A stretch of DNA of 15,674 nucleotides from Crocinitomicaceae bacterium. Its GTDB lineage: Bacteria > Bacteroidota > Bacteroidia > Flavobacteriales_D > Crocinitomicaceae. Positions 15,059-15,674 of the stretch are shown piece after piece (the first letter of the stretch is position 1; every line of letters starts with the position of its first letter). The notes under the pieces are model-generated. The model searched no databases. It was not told the origin of the DNA and saw nothing but the letters and a program-made list of their open reading frames with translations. The translations under genes and the position numbers were made by a program. The stretch covers positions 1 through 15,674 of the forward strand of contig DQTF01000252.1 in NCBI GenBank assembly GCA_015662935.1. Reading direction: 5' to 3'.

Positions 15059-15674
15059 GTGGTCCATCGTTTTCAAATATAGATCTTTGGTTATTTGAAT
15101 TGTCAGAAGACAATTTGAATTCTACACAAGTGGAACAGTTAGAGCTATTTTTGCTTCAAAACCCTGATGTGGATGTTGATAGGGATGTTTGGAATATGGC
15201 CAAAATTACTCCTGCTAAAGAAGTTTTTCCAAATAAAGAAGAGTTAGAACGTAAAAGAAAACCAATTGCTTGGTTCAACATAACTAGTGCTGCTTCTATT
15301 GCTTTATTAATAGGGGCTAGTCTTTTTTCTTCAAATGATACTGCTTCAATTGTTTCTTCTTTAGACAGTCGTTCACAACTCATAACTAAGGTTCAGCAAC
15401 AAGATATTGTTATTGATGAAATGCAAAAAGAGATTGATGAATTGAAGAAGTTGAAAGCTGAATTAGGTGTAAATAAAGTTGATGGAATTGATAAGGTTAC
15501 TAATGCAACTATAGTAAAGGGTAATAATTCATCAAGAAAGAATAAATCAAATTTCAGTAATGAATCGGTAGGGGCTATTGTTGTTAACAACAGCAGTCCT
15601 TCAATTGTGAAGACCTCTTCCATTTCTAATGTTAAAGGAAATAATAATCGTATCACTTCTTTTCATAATTTAAG
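15055..15674 (+). CDS. Single-pass membrane protein coupled to the sigma gene, probable anti-sigma factor, 3' end cut by window edge
   Basis: An open frame of 206 codons runs from the ATG at 15055 to the window end without a stop. Its ATG overlaps the TGA of the sigma gene (ATGA). The N-terminal 70 residues are acidic, helical and cytoplasm-like (LWLFELSEDNLNSTQVEQLE, then NPDVDVDRDVWNMAK). One hydrophobic helix (about 71-93) follows a basic stretch (ERKRKP), suggesting an inside N-terminus. Next is a probable coiled coil (about 108-138) and a Ser/Asn-rich tail that is still open at the edge. The layout and coupling fit an anti-sigma factor that holds the ECF sigma at the membrane. The visible part contains no cysteine and therefore no zinc HxxxCxxC motif. 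I do not recognise the family, and the function is inferred from position. Confidence 0.8.
   Translation, partial: MSGPSFSNIDLWLFELSEDNLNSTQVEQLELFLLQNPDVDVDRDVWNMAKITPAKEVFPNKEELERKRKPIAWFNITSAASIALLIGASLFSSNDTASIVSSLDSRSQLITKVQQQDIVIDEMQKEIDELKKLKAELGVNKVDGIDKVTNATIVKGNNSSRKNKSNFSNESVGAIVVNNSSPSIVKTSSISNVKGNNNRITSFHNL

Overview
The window looks like chromosomal DNA from a marine or freshwater Bacteroidota, most likely Flavobacteriales. The evidence is the low GC content, a secreted VCBS-repeat protein ending in a type IX secretion (Por) sorting domain, a Bacteroidota-type TamB next to tsaD, signal peptides ending in 'FGQ/FSQ', A-rich leaders with few Shine-Dalgarno sequences, and several matches to the Bacteroidota promoter form TTG-N17-23-TAnnTTTG. 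No genus can be fixed from the sequence alone. There is no tRNA, rRNA, CRISPR array, insertion sequence or phage gene, and no stretch over 300 bases lacks a gene.

Layout. Bases 1-3933 (minus) hold most of a giant tamB gene, cut at its C-terminal end by the window edge. It diverges from tsaD (3954-4982, plus), the tRNA t6A37 threonylcarbamoyltransferase; the two have possible overlapping promoters. A 93-residue conserved-type small protein of unknown function follows (5056-5337). Next is a two-gene thiol-disulfide transport operon (5507-7934): a secreted DsbD-alpha-like protein, then an overlapping DsbD beta-gamma protein (membrane channel plus thioredoxin domain). It ends in a clear intrinsic terminator. 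The helicase gene recG (7995-10082) and a small secreted TonB-C-like protein (10182-10514) complete the plus-strand block.

The strand then switches at a shared CTAG stop. On minus lie a secreted DUF6624-like protein (10511-11095), a strong hairpin, the T9SS-secreted VCBS protein (11167-12540) with a good promoter, and a long-chain acyl-CoA synthetase (12596-14356) with its own promoter. A 200-base divergent region with paired direct repeats separates this from an ECF sigma factor (14570-15058, TTG start). The sigma gene is coupled by ATGA to a single-pass membrane protein (15055 to the window end) that probably acts as its anti-sigma partner.

Together the genes serve envelope biogenesis and secretion (TamB, DsbD pair, T9SS cargo, TonB-C-like protein), tRNA modification, replication repair, fatty-acid activation, and one envelope-linked transcriptional switch. 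Most of the window is ordinary core genome. I do not see a clearly new defence or mobile system. The least explained parts are the sigma/membrane-protein pair with its repeat-rich upstream region, the split DsbD with its unusual added segments, and the small protein at 5056-5337.
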